NCBI RefSeq assembly: GCF_000682735.1
Contig: NZ_AWFD01000012.1
Span: 124,001 to 188,000, forward strand
DNA from: Hyphomonas sp. CY54-11-8
GTDB lineage: Bacteria > Pseudomonadota > Alphaproteobacteria > Caulobacterales > Hyphomonadaceae
Reading direction: 5' to 3'
Length of the DNA stretch: 64,000 bases
Part shown: piece after piece, positions 1 to 8,540 of the stretch
Numbering within the stretch: the stretch's first letter is position 1
Layout of the letters: every line of letters begins with the position of its first letter
Translations under genes and position numbers: made by a program
Notes under the pieces: model-generated
What the model saw: only the letters and a program-made list of their open reading frames with translations
What the model was told of the DNA's origin: nothing
The model's database searches: none

Positions 1-408
1 ATCGGTGTGTTGCCGGATTTGCTGCCGGAAGCAGATATTGTGCTGCTGAGCGTGCCGCACACGTCAGAAACTGAAGGCATGGCCGATGCGGACTTCTTCT
101 CGAAGATGAGACCGGACGCCCTGTTCATGAATCTTGGCCGTGGGGCTCTGGTGAACGAGGACGCGCTGGTCGCGGCGCTGGACAAGGGGCACCCGGCCTA
201 TGCCGCCCTCGATGTCACTGGTGTGGAGCCTCTGCCGGCGGAAAGCCCGCTGTGGCATCATCCGAAGATCATGATCACGCCACACGATTCGTCCCAGACC
301 AATGGAACGATCCTTCGGGCGGATGGCACGTTCGTGGACAATCTTCACCGCTACCTGAACGGCGAGCCGCTCAGGAACCTCGTCGACCGGAAAGCCTTCG
401 AGGACTGA
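1..408 (+). CDS. D-2-hydroxyacid dehydrogenase, C-terminal part (5' end outside window)
   Basis: The frame is open from base 1, so the gene starts upstream; 135 residues are visible. They match the end of the NAD-binding and substrate domains of D-isomer-specific 2-hydroxyacid dehydrogenases: the VPHT strand, the MNLGRGALVNEDAL helix, the ALDVTGVEPLP stretch and a TPHDSS segment with the catalytic His. The family reduces 2-keto acids to D-2-hydroxyacids (or the reverse) with NAD(P)H in the cytoplasm. The substrate (glyoxylate, phosphoglycerate or another) cannot be told from this half. It ends 17 bp from the convergent nitronate monooxygenase gene. Confidence 0.85.
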   Translation: MGVLPDLLPEADIVLLSVPHTSETEGMADADFFSKMRPDALFMNLGRGALVNEDALVAALDKGHPAYAALDVTGVEPLPAESPLWHHPKIMITPHDSSQTNGTILRADGTFVDNLHRYLNGEPLRNLVDRKAFED

Positions 409-425
409 GCGGCGATTTCGTCCGT

Positions 426-1409
426 TTACGCGGTTTCCTTCACTTTCAGCCCGGCAATTCGGTCAATCGAGGCTTCGGCATCGCGCATGATGTCGGCCAC
501 GATCTCAGCGACGGGTTTGACCTCGTGCACGCCGCCGGCCGATTGGCCCATGGCGAAGCAGGAATTGTCCATCGACAGTTTCGTTTCGTCCGTGATCCCA
601 CCAATACCGCCGATGACGCCGGTCTGCGTGGAGTGAATGGCCTGGAACGGGAAAGGCTTGATGTCCTGCGGACGGCTTTCCCAGTCATTGATGTAATCGT
701 TCGTGCGGCAACGCATCGGCTTGCCTGAGTAACAGCGTGTGCGAGTCGTATCGGTGTCGCCTGCGCCGACGACGGCGTTCTTGTACATGTTGGCGGCGTG
801 GGCCTCCTCCGAAGCGATGAAGCGCGTGCCCATCCACACACCCTGCGCGCCGAGGGCGAGGGCTGCTGCGAGACCGCGGCCATCATAGATGCCGCCTGCG
901 GCGACAACAGGAATTTTCACCGCTTCCACGGCCTGTGCCACCAGCGGAAGTGTGCCGACGAGCCCGGTGTGTCCACCGCCTTCACCGCCTTGCAGGATGA
1001 CAGCGTCGCAACCGGCCTGTTCTGCCTTGATCGCATGCTTCACGGCGCCGCCGACGACCATGACCTTCACATTGGCTTTCTTCAGGCGCTCCATGATCGG
1101 CATCGGCACGCCAAGACCAGCCACGAAGGAGTCGGCGCCGCCATTGATGATGACGTCCACGGATTCCTCAAGGCTTTCCGGGCTGGCGGCCAGGAGGTCA
1201 ACGCCGAAGGGGCGGTCGGTCAGCTCGCGCACGCGTTTCATCTGTCCGGCGATGAAATCCGGCGAAGTACCGGCCATCCCAAGCACGCCATAGCCGCCTG
1301 CATTGCACATGGCAGCACAGACTTCGGCGTAGGAAACCCCGCCCATGCCGGCGAGCATGATCGGGTGCTGGACATTCAACATATCTGTCAGGCGGGTTTT
1401 CAGGGCCAT
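426..1409 (-). CDS. Nitronate monooxygenase / 2-nitropropane dioxygenase family flavoenzyme
   Basis: This 327-residue protein is predicted to be a cytoplasmic FMN-dependent TIM-barrel enzyme. The N-terminus contains HPIMLAGMGGVSYAEV, typical of NPD enzymes. The phosphate-binding and catalytic segment QGGEGGGHTG follows near residue 140, then PVVAAGGIYDGRGLAAALALGAQGVWMGTRF. The length is normal. Known members oxidise alkyl nitronates, or are annotated as enoyl-ACP reductase-like or flavin enzymes of unknown substrate; nothing here settles which. It stands alone, with a 413-bp non-coding stretch upstream. The ATG start gives the expected N-terminal MALKTRLTDML. Confidence 0.88.
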   Translation of the reverse strand: MALKTRLTDMLNVQHPIMLAGMGGVSYAEVCAAMCNAGGYGVLGMAGTSPDFIAGQMKRVRELTDRPFGVDLLAASPESLEESVDVIINGGADSFVAGLGVPMPIMERLKKANVKVMVVGGAVKHAIKAEQAGCDAVILQGGEGGGHTGLVGTLPLVAQAVEAVKIPVVAAGGIYDGRGLAAALALGAQGVWMGTRFIASEEAHAANMYKNAVVGAGDTDTTRTRCYSGKPMRCRTNDYINDWESRPQDIKPFPFQAIHSTQTGVIGGIGGITDETKLSMDNSCFAMGQSAGGVHEVKPVAEIVADIMRDAEASIDRIAGLKVKETA

Positions 1410-1822
1410 TTGGGCTTCCTCTCTCTGAATGTTTTATGCATCCGTGCTTACGGCCCGGTCGCAACGTCAACGCAATAGCTGGCGCCACCCCGCCGCGTCT
1501 CTGCCCCATTCCCGCCGCGTTCTGCCGTCAGAATACCAGATGGACTGGCAGAATCGCCGGTCCGGCGTCACATGCGGAGACCAGACGGACCGGATCTTTA
1601 GATCAGTCCAACTTCGTGAAGGACGCGGCAACCGGCCGACGGGCTTGCCCGGGAACAGGTCCGGTTGCCCCAACTTCCGCCCTTTCCCGGGGGCTCTGGG
1701 AGAGGGGGCTTGATTGAGGAATTTGCAGGCACGCCTTGCCGATTTCTGAATTGAGCTATCCGTTTTGCTTGGCGGATGCTATGACGCCGTTCGGTCGAAA
1801 GGCCATTAACAGGGGTAAGATC
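1410..1822. other. 413-bp intergenic region, no convincing gene
   Basis: This gap between divergent genes must hold both promoters. Short frames crossing it have no ribosome binding site and look compositional. It contains an 8-bp inverted repeat (CCGGTCCG at 1557-1564 with CGGACCGG at 1586-1593) followed by the palindrome GATCTTTAGATC. I see no tRNA or structured RNA I can name. Confidence 0.5.
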
Positions 1823-2137
1823 ATGAAGAATATCATCACTTTGGGCGCTGCAGCCCTGGCTCTCGCAGCTTGCGCACCGGCGGAAGCTCCGGCTGAAGAT
1901 ACGCCGGTTGTTGAAGAAACCACGGTCATCGAAGAGTCGGCTTCCGACGCTGCCGATGCCGCCGTTGAAGCAGCTGACGAAGCTGCGGATGCCGCTGCTG
2001 ACGCTGCTGATTCGGCAGAAGAAGCTGTTGGCGAAGCAATGGACGCTGCTGAAGAAGCTGCTGCCGACGCTGCAGACGCTGCTGAGGACGCAGCCGATGC
2101 TGCTGCCGAAGAGATGACGGAAGAAACCCCGGAATAA
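1823..2137 (+). CDS. Small Ala/Asp/Glu-rich lipoprotein
   Basis: I start this 104-residue protein at the ATG with AGGGG 7-8 bp upstream rather than at an earlier in-frame start. Residues 1-20 form a signal peptide ending in the lipobox LAAC, so it should be lipid-anchored after cleavage. The mature part is almost entirely Ala, Asp and Glu, with short repeats such as AADAADAAEEA, and is very acidic. That suggests a long amphipathic helix or a disordered periplasmic segment. No enzymatic motif is visible. It is a single-gene unit closed by a strong terminator. Abundant small envelope lipoproteins have this look, but the function is unknown. Confidence 0.8.
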   Translation: MKNIITLGAAALALAACAPAEAPAEDTPVVEETTVIEESASDAADAAVEAADEAADAAADAADSAEEAVGEAMDAAEEAAADAADAAEDAADAAAEEMTEETPE

Positions 2138-2162
2138 CGGGGCGTTCCTTCGGAATTAGATA

Positions 2163-2190
2163 GGGCCGCTCCTTGGGGAGCGGCCCTTTT
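2163..2190 (+). terminator. Rho-independent terminator after the lipoprotein gene
   Basis: A perfect 10-bp stem (GGGCCGCTCC / GGAGCGGCCC) with a TTGG loop is followed by TTTT. It lies 25 bp after the lipoprotein stop and 23 bp before the convergent SDR gene. Confidence 0.85.
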
Positions 2191-2213
2191 GATTTGTGTC
2201 CTGAATGTCAGGA

Positions 2214-2999
2214 TCAGAACTTCTGGTAGCCGCCATCGACCAAGAGCGTATCGCCCGAGTGGAATTTCGAGGCATCGGAGGCGAGATAGACGGCGATCCC
2301 GCCGAAATCTTCCGGCTCGCCCCAGCGGCGGATCGGCACGCGGGAGATCACCTTGGTCTGAAATGCCTCAGCGCCCTGTGCACCTTCCGTCATGTCGGTT
2401 GCGATCCAGCCCGGTAGGATCGAGTTCGCCCGGATCTGGTAGCGGCCATATTCCACGGCGATTGCGTTCATCATGGCGATCAGACCGCCCTTGGTGTGGC
2501 CGTAGGACTGGTTCCGTGCCGCGCCCGACAGGGCTGCCAGTGACGCCGTGCCGATCAGGCTGCCACCCAGGTCGCCGGCTTTCGCACGGGTCACCATGGA
2601 CTTCGCGGCCTCGCGCAGGGTGAGAAAGGCGCCTTCGGAATTGATCCGCTGATTGTAGCGCCAGGTCTCCAGCGTCATCTCATGAAAATTCGGAGCGCCG
2701 CGACCAACGCCGGCATTTGCGATGCAGGTGTCGATGCGGCCGAACTCTTCTTCGGCTTCCTTCATCGCTTTGACGACTTCGGCTTCCTCGCCGACGTCCA
2801 CCTTCCATGCCTTGACCTTGCCGGTGCCGAGTGCGTCGGCCTTTTTCACGGCGGCGTCATTGTCGGCTTCCTTGCGGCCCCAGATGACGACATCGGCGTT
2901 TGAAGCGGCCAGCGCCTCCACCATGCCGAGGCCGATCCCCTTGTTGCCGCCGGTGACGACGCAGACCTTTCCTGTAAGGTCGAATGGAGCATAGGTCAT
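2214..2999 (-). CDS. Short-chain dehydrogenase/reductase (SDR)
   Basis: This 261-residue classical SDR is a cytoplasmic NAD(P)-dependent oxidoreductase. Visible motifs are the Rossmann TGGNKGIGLG near residue 16, ANAG near residue 97, a catalytic Ser in TASLAALSG, YGHTKGG (YxxxK) near residue 165, and a C-terminal LLVDGGYQKF. I choose the ATG with AGGAGG just upstream, trimming 14 residues from the longest frame. The substrate cannot be inferred; members of this length include 3-oxoacyl-ACP reductase-like and sugar/alcohol dehydrogenases. The Nudix gene lies upstream on the same strand, 67 bp away. Confidence 0.9.
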   Translation of the reverse strand: MTYAPFDLTGKVCVVTGGNKGIGLGMVEALAASNADVVIWGRKEADNDAAVKKADALGTGKVKAWKVDVGEEAEVVKAMKEAEEEFGRIDTCIANAGVGRGAPNFHEMTLETWRYNQRINSEGAFLTLREAAKSMVTRAKAGDLGGSLIGTASLAALSGAARNQSYGHTKGGLIAMMNAIAVEYGRYQIRANSILPGWIATDMTEGAQGAEAFQTKVISRVPIRRWGEPEDFGGIAVYLASDASKFHSGDTLLVDGGYQKF

Positions 3000-3066
3000 G
3001 GCTTCCTCCTGAAAGATTCTGGTTTGTTTGTCTGGTGTCACACAAGAGAGGTGACGCTGGGGCCGG

Positions 3067-3507
3067 TCAAGAGGCTGATTGGCTGGCGATCACGAGCTGC
3101 CGGGCCGCTTCGATGATGCGACGGGTCTCGTCCCAGATTTCAAGTTCTGCCAGACGGGCCGGGCTGATCCACTCGGCATGTGCCGCATCATCCCCCGCCA
3201 TTACCGTACCGGAAACCCACACTGCAGCGTAGTCGAACAGGACGAAATGGCGGGTCACATCTCCCGTTGTGCGGGAGGTGAAGATGCCGTCCACCACATC
3301 CACCAGGCCGACCAGCCGGGCGGCGAGACCCGTCTCTTCCTTCAACTCGCGTAACGCCGCATCGCCAGCGCGTTCGCCGAATTCGATCTTGCCGCCGGGC
3401 AGGGACCAGCTCCCTGCCATCGGCTTGGTCCCCCGGCGGATCAGGGCGACGTCATCGCCACGGAAGCAGACCGTGCCGACGGCCGGGACGGGCTTCTGAT
3501 CTGTCAT
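3067..3507 (-). CDS. NUDIX hydrolase
   Basis: The 146-residue protein has a complete Nudix box starting near residue 39 (GGKIEFGERAG, then RELKEETGL), matching GX5EX7REUXEEXGU. Family members hydrolyse nucleoside diphosphates linked to another moiety, such as ADP-ribose or oxidised NTPs. The AVGTVCFRGDDVALIRRG opening is that of ADP-ribose/NTP pyrophosphatase-like members, but the substrate is not assignable. Its start overlaps the stop of the upstream methyltransferase gene by 4 bp (ATGA), so the two are probably translationally coupled. Confidence 0.88.
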   Translation of the reverse strand: MTDQKPVPAVGTVCFRGDDVALIRRGTKPMAGSWSLPGGKIEFGERAGDAALRELKEETGLAARLVGLVDVVDGIFTSRTTGDVTRHFVLFDYAAVWVSGTVMAGDDAAHAEWISPARLAELEIWDETRRIIEAARQLVIASQSAS

Positions 3508-4808
3508 GCACCGCTTCCCTGTTCCAGCAGGACGACCGTCTCCACATGCGCAGACCAGAGGAACTGGTCGACCGGCTGTACCAGCATGATCCGGTACCCG
3601 GCATCGACCAGCACGCGCAGGTCACGCGCCAGCGTACCGGGATCGCAAGAGACGTAGGCAACCCGCCGCACGCCGCTATAGGCAATTTCCGCCACCTGCT
3701 TGGCGGCGCCGGCCCGTGGCGGGTTCAGCACGATGCCCTGGAAGCGCGCCAGCGTAGCGGACGGGACGGGGTTGCGGAATAGGTCCCGTACCTCTGCCGT
3801 AACGGGCTTCAAGCCATGTGCAGCACGGGCGGAAGATTCCAGCGCCTCAATCGCCACAGCATCACCTTCAACTGCGTGAACCCGGGACTCCTCAGCCAGC
3901 CGCAGCGCAAATGTTCCGCAGCCGGAGAAAAGGTCTACCACTTCCAGCGCATATTTCAGGTGCTGGCGCACAAGGCTTGCCATGAAGGCCTCAGCCTCAG
4001 GGCTTGCCTGAAGGAAGCCACCCGGCTTCGGACGCAGGAAAGCCCTACCGACCTGGATCTCGGGTGTCGCTTGCTGCAACGGAACATCATTTCCGATAGC
4101 AACGCGCATGAAACCTGCCGCCAGTGCCTTGGCCCCGGCCATCATCACATCGTGTGGGGCGGCAAAGGTGGCTGTGTCGGTGATGTGCAGGTCCAGCCCG
4201 TTCGGCATGGCAGTCACTTTCAGGACCATCTCGCCTTTCAGCGGCGCCAGCGGTCCGGCCAGTTCTTTCAGTGCGCTGATTTTCCGTGTAATCTCCGGCG
4301 AGGCGACCGGGCAGGTGTTGATGTCAACAATGTCGTGGCTGCGCCGGGAATGGAAGCCGAGCTGCACGCCGCTTTTGGTGCGCCGGGCAGCAAGAGAAAT
4401 GCGGCGGCGCGTGCCGGGCGGGGTGACCCAGACTTCCTCGACATGCTGTTCCAGTCCGCGCGACTTCAGGGCGTTGATTACCAGGGACTGCTTGAACGCC
4501 CGGTAAGGCCCATCCGCCAGGTGTTGCAGGCTGCAGCTGCCGCAGCTGGCATAGTGCGGACAAACCGGGGACTGCCTCTCCGGTGAAGGCGTCACGATCT
4601 CCAGAAGTTTTGCTTTATCGCCGTTAACAGCGATGCGGACTTCCTCGCCAGGCAGGGTGCGCGGCACGGAAACCCAGTCTCCGTCAATCCGCACCTGGCC
4701 GTCGCCCTTCGATCCGAGGCGTTCGATGACCACAGTGCTGGCACCGCGGGCATCCGGATCAGGAATAGCAGGCATACCGGGCTCCCCACTGGTTGTGTCC
4801 CGATTCAC
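3504..4808 (-). CDS. TrmA/RumA-family 23S rRNA (uracil-5)-methyltransferase with Fe-S cluster
   Basis: This is a 434-residue SAM-dependent RNA methyltransferase. An N-terminal TRAM-like domain (about 25-75) precedes the cluster motif CPHYASCGSCSLQHL near residue 83, whose cysteines bind [4Fe-4S]. The SAM-binding motif is VDLFSGCGTFALRLAE. The C-terminus has NPPRAGAA, the catalytic YVSCDPGTLARDL, and DQFLWSAHVETVVLL. Family members methylate C5 of uridines in 23S rRNA (RlmC/RlmD type) or tRNA. The Fe-S motif favours the RlmD/RlmC group, but the exact position cannot be read. It is cotranscribed with the Nudix gene. Confidence 0.88.
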   Translation of the reverse strand: MNRDTTSGEPGMPAIPDPDARGASTVVIERLGSKGDGQVRIDGDWVSVPRTLPGEEVRIAVNGDKAKLLEIVTPSPERQSPVCPHYASCGSCSLQHLADGPYRAFKQSLVINALKSRGLEQHVEEVWVTPPGTRRRISLAARRTKSGVQLGFHSRRSHDIVDINTCPVASPEITRKISALKELAGPLAPLKGEMVLKVTAMPNGLDLHITDTATFAAPHDVMMAGAKALAAGFMRVAIGNDVPLQQATPEIQVGRAFLRPKPGGFLQASPEAEAFMASLVRQHLKYALEVVDLFSGCGTFALRLAEESRVHAVEGDAVAIEALESSARAAHGLKPVTAEVRDLFRNPVPSATLARFQGIVLNPPRAGAAKQVAEIAYSGVRRVAYVSCDPGTLARDLRVLVDAGYRIMLVQPVDQFLWSAHVETVVLLEQGSGA

Positions 4809-4847
4809 GGGTTAGCACCCAAGGACGGTCGCGAATAGGAGGCTTGA

Positions 4848-5852
4848 ATGGCGAAACCGGCGAAGCAGCCTCTGAGTCTCGCCCTGCAGGGCGGCGGTGC
4901 CCATGGCGCCTACACATGGGGCGTCCTCGACAGGCTGTTGGAAGAGAATCGCTTCGATATCCGAGCCATCACAGCGACGTCCGCCGGTGCCATGAATGCT
5001 GTCGCGTTTGCCGGGGGCTATGGCGCAGGCGGGATGGACGGCGCGCGGCAGGCGCTGGAATCGCTGTGGCAGGCCGTATCGCACAGCGGCCGGCACGTAC
5101 GTGCATATGGCGCCAACAATGCGGCCGCCTTTGCCTATGCCTCCGCCCTGCAGAGCTGGGCGAGCCCTTACGACCTGAACCCGCTGAAGCTGAACCCATT
5201 GCGCGATGCCGTAGAGGAGGTGATCGATTTCGAGGCTGTCCACGCCTCCGGCCTGCAGCTGTTCCTCAGCGCGACGGATGTGGAGTCCGGCCATGTGAAA
5301 GTGTTCACGGGAGACGAGGTGACACTTGATGCCGTGCTCGCCTCGGCCTGCCTACCGCAGACCTTCCAGGCGGTGGAGATCGACGGTCACGCCTATTGGG
5401 ACGGCGGCTATATGGGTAATCCCAGCATATTCCCGCTGATCTATGCAGGCGCACCGACAGATGTGCTGCTCGTGACATTGAACCCCATCGAGCGGCCCGG
5501 CGTGCCGAAACGGGCAGGCGAGATCCAGGAACGCGTCAACGAGATCAGCTTCAACGCTGCCCTGATCGGGGAGCTGCGCGCCATCGCCTTTGTCCAGCGC
5601 CTGCTCGATGACGGCATGCTGAAGGCGCCGATGCTGAAGAAATACCGCCGCTTGAACGTGCATGCGATCCGCGGCGGGCAGGACCTGGTGGACCAGAGTC
5701 TGCACACCAAATTTGACACCAGCTGGCGTTACCTCACCAACCTGCGCGACAAGGGCCGGGCAGCGGCAGAGACCTGGCTCGCAGACGACGCAAACCTTGT
5801 CGGCACGAAACAGTCGAACTGCGACCTGCGGGAGGAATTCCTGAAGGGCTAA
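4848..5852 (+). CDS. Patatin-like phospholipase / lipid acyl hydrolase
   Basis: The 334-residue protein has the three patatin signatures: the oxyanion-hole GGGAHGAYTWGVLDRLLEE near residue 14, the nucleophile elbow TSAGAMN (GxSxG-like; Ser near 47), and the catalytic Asp in DGGYMGNP near residue 188. This Ser-Asp dyad family hydrolyses acyl chains from membrane lipids. No signal peptide is seen, so it is cytoplasmic or inner-face associated. Length is typical of bacterial DUF3734-like patatins. The ATG has GGAGG-like upstream sequence (ataGGAGGcttga). The stop overlaps the convergent rsmD stop within CTAA. Confidence 0.9.
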   Translation: MAKPAKQPLSLALQGGGAHGAYTWGVLDRLLEENRFDIRAITATSAGAMNAVAFAGGYGAGGMDGARQALESLWQAVSHSGRHVRAYGANNAAAFAYASALQSWASPYDLNPLKLNPLRDAVEEVIDFEAVHASGLQLFLSATDVESGHVKVFTGDEVTLDAVLASACLPQTFQAVEIDGHAYWDGGYMGNPSIFPLIYAGAPTDVLLVTLNPIERPGVPKRAGEIQERVNEISFNAALIGELRAIAFVQRLLDDGMLKAPMLKKYRRLNVHAIRGGQDLVDQSLHTKFDTSWRYLTNLRDKGRAAAETWLADDANLVGTKQSNCDLREEFLKG

Positions 5853-6409
5853 GCTTGTTTCAGGAACCAGACCCGGGCCGCGCCATAGTCGCGGGTGTCC
5901 AGCACCTCCCAGCCTTCCGGTGAGATCAGCTCGTCCGAGGCGGTCTCCACCACGGCGATGGCATCCTCCGCCAGCCACTTGCCCTCAGCGAGGCAGGCGA
6001 GCGCCGGGAGCACAAGGTCCTTGTGGTAAGGCGGGTCGAGGAAGGCGATCGTGAACGGGCTGCCGACACCGGCCGGCTTTTCGCCAAGGTCCGTCGCAGA
6101 GCGCCGGTGGATGCGCGTATTCCCGTAAAGGCCCAGCGTCTCGATATTGTCGCGGATCGCCCCGCGCGCCGCATGGTCGGTTTCCACGAACAGGCAGAAG
6201 GCGGCGCCCCGGCTGACCGCTTCAAGGCCCAATGCGCCGGAGCCTGCGAAGAGGTCGATCACCCGCGCGCCTTCGATCTCCGGCGCCCAGGGGGCGTGGG
6301 CGAGCATGTTGAACACGCTCTCGCGCGCACGGTCCGCCGTCGGCCGCGTGCCCTGTCCCTTCGGCGCGGCAATCGCGCGCCCCTTGTGCTGTCCGGCAAT
6401 GATGCGCAT
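5849..6409 (-). CDS. rsmD: 16S rRNA (guanine(966)-N(2))-methyltransferase RsmD
   Basis: From the ATG at 6409 the protein is 186 residues, the usual RsmD length; the longer frame adds an unlikely Arg-rich leader. It begins MRIIAGQHKGRAIAAPKG and TRPTADRARESVFNML, both hallmarks of RsmD. The SAM motif VIDLFAGSGALGLEAVSRGA and the target-base motif DPPY (FLDPPYHKD) follow. The enzyme methylates G966 of 16S rRNA during 30S assembly. It is convergent with the patatin gene and divergent from the crotonase gene. Confidence 0.94.
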   Translation of the reverse strand: MRIIAGQHKGRAIAAPKGQGTRPTADRARESVFNMLAHAPWAPEIEGARVIDLFAGSGALGLEAVSRGAAFCLFVETDHAARGAIRDNIETLGLYGNTRIHRRSATDLGEKPAGVGSPFTIAFLDPPYHKDLVLPALACLAEGKWLAEDAIAVVETASDELISPEGWEVLDTRDYGAARVWFLKQA

Positions 6410-6516
6410 GGCCTCTCCGTTTTTCCGCCCGCGCCTTAGCACGCCGCGCCGCAAAACACATCCTTGCGCTGCCGCGCCTGCGGGCTCACTCTGCCAGAGA
6501 ATAATGGGAGGAAGGC

Positions 6517-7299
6517 ATGGCAAACGTAACCACGGAAACCTTGGGGGCGGTCCGCCTCATTCGGTATGCCAATCCGCCGCGCCACTACATGACCGCCGAA
6601 GGGTCCGGCCAGATGCTGGCCGCGATCACCGAGGCTGACAGCGACCCCGCCATCCGCGCCATCATCCTGACTGGCACGGACGACGTGTTCGTCCGGCACT
6701 ATGACGTCAGCGAGATCGTCGCCATCGGCGAGGCGGTGCAGGCCGGGGCGCTGAAACCGGAAGACTTCGAACAGGGCGGCTTTGCCGATATGGTCCGCGC
6801 GGTGTTTGAAACGCCGAAGCCGGTCATCGCGGCCATCAATGGCGTCTGCATGGGCGGTGGGTTTGAGCTGGCGCTCGCCTGTGACCTGCGGGTGGCGGCC
6901 AGCAGTGTGTCGCTGATCGGCCTGCCTGAGACGCGGATCGGCATCTTCCCGGGCGGCGGCGGCACCCAGCGCCTGCCGCGCATGATCGGTGAGGCGCGGG
7001 CACTGGAATTTATCCTGTTCGGCCAGACAGTCGATGCTGCCGGGGCGCTCGAACTCGGCCTTGTCCATGCGGTGGCGAATGACGCTGTGGCCCACGCGAC
7101 CGATTGGGCGAACGAACTGGCCGGGCGCGGGGCGGAAGGTCTTGCCCATGCCAAGCGTCTCGTCCGGGGTGCGCTGACTTGGGGACTTGTCGAAGGCACC
7201 CGGCAGGAACAGCATGGTTTCCACAACGTGCTGAAGGCAGCCTCCGCCATGGCCGCAATGCGGGAATTTCTGGAGACGGGAGAAGACATCACAAGATGA
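6517..7299 (+). CDS. Enoyl-CoA hydratase/isomerase (crotonase) family protein
   Basis: This is a 260-residue crotonase-fold protein. The oxyanion hole is formed by the V-R-H-Y-D-V-S-E region near residue 65 and AAINGVCMGGGFELALACDLRVAA near residue 108. The segment GLPETRIGIFPGGGGTQRLPRMIG carries the second Glu expected in hydratases. CoA-thioester hydration or isomerisation in fatty-acid degradation is likely. The ATG follows GGGAGGA. The stop overlaps the start of tadA (ATGA), so the two are cotranscribed although functionally unrelated. Confidence 0.88.
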   Translation: MANVTTETLGAVRLIRYANPPRHYMTAEGSGQMLAAITEADSDPAIRAIILTGTDDVFVRHYDVSEIVAIGEAVQAGALKPEDFEQGGFADMVRAVFETPKPVIAAINGVCMGGGFELALACDLRVAASSVSLIGLPETRIGIFPGGGGTQRLPRMIGEARALEFILFGQTVDAAGALELGLVHAVANDAVAHATDWANELAGRGAEGLAHAKRLVRGALTWGLVEGTRQEQHGFHNVLKAASAMAAMREFLETGEDITR

Positions 7300-7760
7300 G
7301 CCTTGCGCTGACTGATCCGATGGACCGCGCCCTGGAACTGGCACGTGCCGCTGCCGACGCGGGTGAAGTGCCTGTGGGCGCCGTCATCGTCGATCCGGAA
7401 ACGGGCGAGATCGTCGCCGAAGGTGCCAATGCGCCGATCAGCGGCCACGACCCCACGGCCCATGCTGAGATCATTGCCCTGCGTCTTGCGGCTGCGGCGC
7501 GCGGCAATTACCGCCTCACCGGCCTCATCATGTATGTCACGCTTGAGCCCTGCGCGATGTGCGCAGGCGCGATCAGCCTTGCCCGGATCGGCAAGCTGGT
7601 CTTCGGCGCCTGCGATCCGAAAGGCGGCGCGGTGATCCACGGCGCGCGCTTCTTCGAACAGCCGACCTGCCACTGGCGGCCGGAGGTGGAGCAGGACGAA
7701 GCACGCGGCGAGGCGGCCAGCCAGCTGCTGAAGGATTTCTTCAAGGCTCGCCGAAAGTAG
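7296..7760 (+). CDS. tadA: tRNA adenosine(34) deaminase TadA
   Basis: The 154-residue protein starts at the ATG embedded in the preceding stop (ATGA). It has the zinc-deaminase motifs HAEII (Zn-His and catalytic Glu, near residue 54) and PCAMCAGAI (Zn-Cys pair, near residue 84), then RIGKLVFGACDPKGGAV. This pattern is that of TadA, which deaminates the wobble adenosine to inosine in tRNA-Arg(ACG). A free nucleobase deaminase is possible but less likely from length and the C-terminal FFKARRK tail. Confidence 0.9.
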   Translation: MSLALTDPMDRALELARAAADAGEVPVGAVIVDPETGEIVAEGANAPISGHDPTAHAEIIALRLAAAARGNYRLTGLIMYVTLEPCAMCAGAISLARIGKLVFGACDPKGGAVIHGARFFEQPTCHWRPEVEQDEARGEAASQLLKDFFKARRK

Positions 7761-7862
7761 CTGGGGGCTAGCTGAAACCCTGCCTTTCACCCCTGACGCG
7801 CCGGAAATGCTTGCTTTCCTTGAGGGCACGCGATGCCTTGTTGGCGAAACAGGGAGATCCAC

Positions 7863-8540
7863 ATGACCGCGACCGTCAGAACAGAAAACGATATTTCCGT
7901 CGTCACCATGGATGACGGCAAAGCCAATGCGATCAGCCTCGACATGCTGGAAGCGGTCAACGCCTGTCTCGACGAAGCCGAGAAGGACGGCAAGGTGCTG
8001 GTGCTGACCGGACGCGAGGGCAAGTTCTCCGCCGGGTTCGACCTCAAATTCCTGGCGACGTCTGATGGCGACGGTGTGCGTAAGCTGGTCACCGGCGGCG
8101 GCAAGCTGGCCATGCGCCTCTTCACCTCGAAGATGCCGGTCGTCATCGCTTCGACCGGGCATTCCATCGCCATGGGCGCGTTCATCCTACTGGGTGGTGA
8201 CACGCGGATCGGTACGCGCGGTGCCTTCAAGATTGGTGCGAATGAAACGGTCAACGGCATGACCCTGCCGGGCTTCGGCGTCGAACTGCCGCGGGCGCGC
8301 CTCAACCCATTGTACCTGACCGAGGCTCTGGTGCAGGCACGCCTGTACACGCCGGACGAGGCGGTGCCTGTCGGCTGGCTGGACAAGGTGGTTGAACCCG
8401 GCGCTCTGATGGATGCGGCCATGGAAACGGCCACCGCGCTGAAATCCATCGCCAATGGCGCGTATTACGGCAACAAGATGCTGGTGCGGAAACCGGCCAT
8501 CGACGCGATCATGCCAACGCTGGAACAGTCGACCGTCTAA
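7863..8540 (+). CDS. Crotonase/enoyl-CoA hydratase family protein
   Basis: A 225-residue crotonase starting at the ATG 6 bp after GGGAGA. Fold signatures: FSAGFDLKFLATSDG (oxyanion loop), PVVIASTGHSIAMGAFILLGGDTRIGTRGAFKIGANE, and a C-terminal helical tail. The usual glycine-rich turn is replaced by GHSIAMGAF, and the downstream Glu pattern differs from classical hydratases, so the chemistry could be an isomerase or a thioesterase-like reaction. It is shorter than the crotonase at 6517. Its stop overlaps that of the convergent LysR gene. Confidence 0.85.
   Translation: MTATVRTENDISVVTMDDGKANAISLDMLEAVNACLDEAEKDGKVLVLTGREGKFSAGFDLKFLATSDGDGVRKLVTGGGKLAMRLFTSKMPVVIASTGHSIAMGAFILLGGDTRIGTRGAFKIGANETVNGMTLPGFGVELPRARLNPLYLTEALVQARLYTPDEAVPVGWLDKVVEPGALMDAAMETATALKSIANGAYYGNKMLVRKPAIDAIMPTLEQSTV

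Noticed and set aside
6699..8162. 487-codon minus-strand frame across crotonase and tadA
   Set aside because: Covers three well-supported plus-strand genes in antisense; no motifs.
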